This document shows positions 62,101 through 64,000 of a stretch of 64,000 nt of DNA, one piece after another (the stretch's first letter is position 1; every line of letters starts with the position of its first letter). The stretch is from assembly GCA_022792835.1 (NCBI GenBank), contig JAAWBT010000038.1, positions 1 through 64,000 of the forward strand, written 5' to 3'. A program made the position numbers and the translations under genes. Below the pieces are notes generated by a model. It saw nothing but the letters and a program-made list of their open reading frames with translations, was not told the origin of the DNA and made no database searches. This DNA is from Lachnospiraceae bacterium (lineage in GTDB: Bacteria > Bacillota > Clostridia > Lachnospirales > Lachnospiraceae).

Positions 62101-62941
62101 CCATCAGAGCCAGGTCCATCAGACAGACAAACTTGTCCTCCCGCCCTGCAAACAGTTCTGCCCGATCCGCCATGTATCTCTTATAGGTTGCCTCCATGGG
62201 CACCTTATAATCTCCCTCGCCGAAGGTCACATTCTTAAGCTCCGTCTGGAAGGTTGTGTGGCGGCAATGATCCGACCAGTAAGTGTCAAGTACCCGGATC
62301 TCCGTCATGGACGGTTCCCTGTGCTCCTCATTCTTAAAATAGTTCTGAATATGGAGAAAATCTTTGAAAGTCATGGCCAGATTCAGAGAATCATACAAAA
62401 CCTTGAACTGGGTTTCTTCCATATCAGAAAAGCCTTCCAGGAGCTTCACATCCGCAGGCTCGTCAAATTTCGCAATCAAGGTTTCTGGAACCGCCTCTGA
62501 CGCCTCTCTGCTGTCCACTGGGTTTATGCAGTGCTCTTTAACCGCTGTCTTCTCCGCCTCGGTCAAAGTCCCTTCCAGAATATAGGTAGTGGCGCTTCGG
62601 ATCACCGGTTCTTCATTCTCATTCAGAAGCTTCACACACTGTTCCGCAGAGTCAGCCCTTTGGTCAAACTGTCCCGGCAGGTATTCCACGGAAAACACCA
62701 CGTCCTCTGCCCCTCTCTCAAAATCCCCTTCATAGAGGATGTCCACCGGCGGCTCAGAAAAAATCGTCCCCTTCGACTTCTCATAAGTCTCATCGGACAG
62801 ATTCTCCACGTCGTAGCGAATCAAAACCCGCACATCCCTCACTGTCCCGATCCCCAGGTAGCTGCCAATCTCTTCCTTCAGCTCCCTAGCCTGAATAGCA
62901 AAAGGCTTCTTCTTCTCCACATAGATACGTCTCACGCTCAT
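59192..62941 (-). CDS. purL: phosphoribosylformylglycinamidine synthase, single-chain
   Basis: 1249 residues from the ATG at 62941 (GGAGG at six bases). N-terminal PurS-like domain (1-150), two AIR-synthase-like halves with DYWSDHCRHTTFQTEL and NETHNHPTEIEPFGGAATC, and a C-terminal glutaminase domain (from about 980) with the nucleophile Cys in LGVCNGFQ and a later SHGEGRF His/Glu pair. It turns FGAR to FGAM with glutamine and ATP. The fused form occurs in proteobacteria and in Lachnospiraceae-type clostridia. Confidence 0.96.
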   Translation of the reverse strand: MSVRRIYVEKKKPFAIQARELKEEIGSYLGIGTVRDVRVLIRYDVENLSDETYEKSKGTIFSEPPVDILYEGDFERGAEDVVFSVEYLPGQFDQRADSAEQCVKLLNENEEPVIRSATTYILEGTLTEAEKTAVKEHCINPVDSREASEAVPETLIAKFDEPADVKLLEGFSDMEETQFKVLYDSLNLAMTFKDFLHIQNYFKNEEHREPSMTEIRVLDTYWSDHCRHTTFQTELKNVTFGEGDYKVPMEATYKRYMADRAELFAGREDKFVCLMDLALMAMRKLKKEGKLKDQEESDEINACSIVVPVEIDGVTEEWLVNFKNETHNHPTEIEPFGGAATCLGGAIRDPLSGRTYVYQAMRVTGAADPTAPVSETMKGKLPQKKLVRGAAHGYSSYGNQIGLATGYVKEIYHPNYAAKRMEIGAVMGAAPRRAVIRETSDPGDIIILLGGRTGRDGCGGATGSSKVHTEKSIETCGAEVQKGNAPTERKLQRLFRREEVSHIIKKCNDFGAGGVSVAIGELADGLKIDLDRVPKKYAGLDGTEIAISESQERMAVVIAKKDVDQFLAYAKEENLEAVPVAEVTESPRLVMSWRGKVIVDLSRAFLDTNGAHQETDVAVLVPGRAGNPFDKEKVSDASAKWTETMGDLNVCSQKGLVEMFDSSIGAGSVYMPYGGKYQMTETQSMVAKLPVLKGKTDMVTMMSYGFDPYLSSWSPYHGAVYAVVSSVAKIAAAGGDYRKIRFTFQEYFRRMTGEPQRWGEPFSALLGAYDAQMGFGLPSIGGKDSMSGSFNDLDVPPTLVSFAVDVASDKTIITPELKKAGNKLVLFTIDRDEYDMPVYAQAMDQYGKFFEDIKAGKIVSAYAVERNGIAEAVTKMAFGNRMGVKIEHDVAPEDLFAAGWGNLIAEVPDGKVSELSGRYRVIGEVTEKDFVEYGSMNLGLANLQAAWEKPLEKVFPTVSGVAQTSVKDSLYKADSVYMCRHKTAKPTVFIPVFPGTNCEYDSAKAFEAAGADVITRVLKNITAEDIRDSVEIFEEAISKAQIVMFPGGFSAGDEPEGSAKFFATAFRNARMTEAVRKLLNERDGLMLGVCNGFQALIKLGLVPYGMIREQGTDSPTLTYNTIGRHISKMVYTKVVSSKSPWLQKAELGKVYCTPASHGEGRFVASEEWLAKLFANGQVATQYVDEFGMPTMNEGWNPNGSYQAIEGITSPDGRIFGKMAHIERRGESVAVNIYGDQDLKVFESGVEYFK

Positions 62942-63064
62942 AGGTATCCTCCATGCCCTCCTGTATATATCATTGATAGTGACTCCGAACCACCTGGAAA
63001 ATGGAACGTCTATGAGTTCCTTCTCTTTCGCTCCCCATTTCCAAACTGAGCTATACTCGAATTC

Positions 63065-63092
63065 ATTATACCAGAACAAAGGGAAATGTCAA
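63065..63092 (-). promoter_or_regulatory. purL promoter
   Basis: Minus strand: perfect -35 TTGACA (63087-63092), 16-nt spacer, perfect -10 TATAAT (63065-63070), giving a leader of about 115 nt. No purine-riboswitch core is visible in the leader. Confidence 0.8.
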
Positions 63093-63130
63093 ACAAGGTA
63101 TTTTCCCCAGCTTTAGAAGCGATAATTTTA

Positions 63131-63159
63131 TTGAAACCCTTAAAAAAAAATGGTATTCT
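63131..63159 (+). promoter_or_regulatory. promoter of the CPBP protease gene
   Basis: -35 TTGAAA (63131-63136), 17-nt spacer, -10 TATTCT (63154-63159). The -10 lies inside the inverted repeat 63148-63176. Confidence 0.5.
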
Positions 63160-63176
63160 ATTAATCAATACCATTT
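63148..63176. repeat. 10-bp inverted repeat between purL and the CPBP gene
   Basis: AAATGGTATT (63148-63157) and AATACCATTT (63167-63176), with a 9-bp centre, are perfect inverted copies ending 11 nt before the CPBP start. On the minus strand the stem is followed by TTTTTTTTT, so it could also be a terminator that shields purL from upstream reading; as DNA it would be an operator over the CPBP -10. Confidence 0.65.
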
Positions 63177-63187
63177 CGGAGGCCCCC

Positions 63188-64000
63188 ATGAATCCAAAGC
63201 TCATAAAGAACACGTTCCCAAAGATCCTGACTCTGCTCTGTTTTCTGGCTCTTCCCGCCCTTTTTTATGTCCTGACAGCCTACTTGACAGCGGCCGTTTT
63301 TCAGGTGCTTCTTTGCTCTATAGAAAACCCCTCCAATGCCGCCCGTTTTCTGGAAACAAATCTTCCTATTATATATTCTGGCTGTGCCGCGATTTTTACC
63401 CTCTCTATTCTGGGTCCTCTTTATCGCTCACTGAAAAAAAACGGCAGCCTCCCCGCCTCGTCAAAACGGAGATTTCCTGTCTCCGGCTATCTCTATGTAA
63501 TCGCGTTCGGTGCGCTGGGAGCTATTTTCTTTAATCTCTTCATGGAACTTTCCAGACTTCCTGAACTTCTCCCCACATCCGGGACCATTGAAGCTGCCGC
63601 CGGCGACGTCAATCCCCCTCTTCATTTTCTCGTCGTCTGTCTGATTCTCCCCTCTGCTGAAGAATTGGTCTTCCGGGGTTTCGGTTACTTCGGGCTGCGC
63701 CGCCTGTTCAGCCCTATCTTTACCAGCGTCTTCACGGCCGCCCTCTTTGGCATCTTTCACGGCAATGCGCCTCAGACCTTTTACGGCTTCTGCATGGGGC
63801 TTCTGCTTGCCCACGCCACCGAACATTGCTGGAACCTGACCTTTCCCCTTCTCTTTCACTGGGCCGCCAATCTTACCTCCTTTTTCTTCCTGCAAGACCC
63901 CGCCGGCCAGCCTCTACTCTACTCCATACCGATCCTGGGCCTATCCGGGATGGGATGTGTCTGGCTCTTTTACCGGATAAAAAATTGTAATGGGCTTTGA
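63188..64000 (+). CDS. CPBP-family intramembrane glutamic protease (CAAX-protease-like)
   Basis: 270 residues from the ATG at 63188, five bases after GGAGG; complete, with the stop at the last bases of the window. About eight hydrophobic segments. The ABI/CPBP motifs are present: SAEELVFRGFGYFGLRRL (EExxxR), FGIFHGNA (second motif His) and HWAANLTS (third). Family members cleave membrane substrates or give bacteriocin self-immunity; no bacteriocin gene is seen here. Confidence 0.92.
   Translation: MNPKLIKNTFPKILTLLCFLALPALFYVLTAYLTAAVFQVLLCSIENPSNAARFLETNLPIIYSGCAAIFTLSILGPLYRSLKKNGSLPASSKRRFPVSGYLYVIAFGALGAIFFNLFMELSRLPELLPTSGTIEAAAGDVNPPLHFLVVCLILPSAEELVFRGFGYFGLRRLFSPIFTSVFTAALFGIFHGNAPQTFYGFCMGLLLAHATEHCWNLTFPLLFHWAANLTSFFFLQDPAGQPLLYSIPILGLSGMGCVWLFYRIKNCNGL

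Noticed and set aside
61106-62500. 464-residue open frame opposite purL
   Set aside because: Antisense shadow of a strongly conserved enzyme; low-complexity His/Arg/Leu composition and no ribosome site.

Overview
The window reads as chromosomal DNA of a spore-forming, anaerobic Firmicute, most likely a Lachnospiraceae / Clostridium cluster XIVa gut bacterium. This is inferred from moderately GC-rich coding sequence, strong AGGAGG ribosome binding sites, SpoVAE and a SleB-type hydrolase, DegV, a DUF6465 protein, a single-chain PurL of about 1250 residues, and the order tig-clpP-clpX-lon-ysxC. I see no prophage, insertion sequence, CRISPR array or plasmid function. Most of the window is ordinary chromosome; the unusual content lies in regulatory DNA and in two uncharacterised catabolic clusters.

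Layout. 1-200: two tRNA genes (Arg-TCT, cut by the window edge, and Gly-TCC) with a clear promoter. 350-3913: an overlapping trio of DUF3786, VWA and MoxR-type ATPase genes. 3954-12115: a PucR regulator, an aminotransferase, a branched-chain-type ABC transporter (LivF, G, M, H and binding protein) and a DapA-family lyase/synthase. 12337-14250: a divergent pair, a coiled-coil protein and a Cys-rich candidate spore-surface protein. 14286-22612: arginine biosynthesis, argC-argJ-(Na+ symporter)-argB-argD on the minus strand and argG divergent on the plus strand, with a large palindromic element between argC and argJ and a long structured leader before argG. 22621-24431: spoVAE converging on a coiled-coil/SleB hydrolase. 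24578-32075: a five-gene catabolic operon (GPH transporter, FGGY kinase, class II aldolase, D-aminoacylase, class III aminotransferase) with a divergent TetR regulator. 32138-40649: DUF6465, DegV, the protease/chaperone operon, and a DNA glycosylase. 40651-43664: nitroreductase, DUF4190, NYN-LOTUS protein, purC. 43710-46646: LCP protein and polyprenyl sugar transferase. 46866-52125: a two-component system followed by VTC-DUF4956-CotH. 52066-58007: MATE pump, short-chain dehydrogenase, ketopantoate-reductase-like protein, P-type ATPase. 58179-64000: alpha/beta hydrolase, purL, CPBP protease.

How the parts work together. ArgC, ArgJ, ArgB and ArgD make the acetylated-ornithine intermediates and ArgG takes citrulline to argininosuccinate; divergent promoters for argC and argG flank a candidate ARG box, and argG carries a leader of about 370 nt that can form two competing folds. 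The two-component system promoter, the VTC-DUF4956-CotH promoter and the sugar-transferase promoter all carry 11-bp-spaced direct repeats, suggesting one response regulator controls a cell-surface/polyphosphate-related programme. The GPH transporter-kinase-aldolase-deacylase-aminotransferase operon looks like uptake and cleavage of a phosphorylated sugar-like compound linked to an acylated amine, with substrate unknown.

Strongest leads: the argG leader, the 151-nt palindrome inside the arg operon, the shared direct repeats around the two-component system, the unassigned five-gene catabolic operon, and an HSL-type hydrolase with cysteine in place of the nucleophilic serine.
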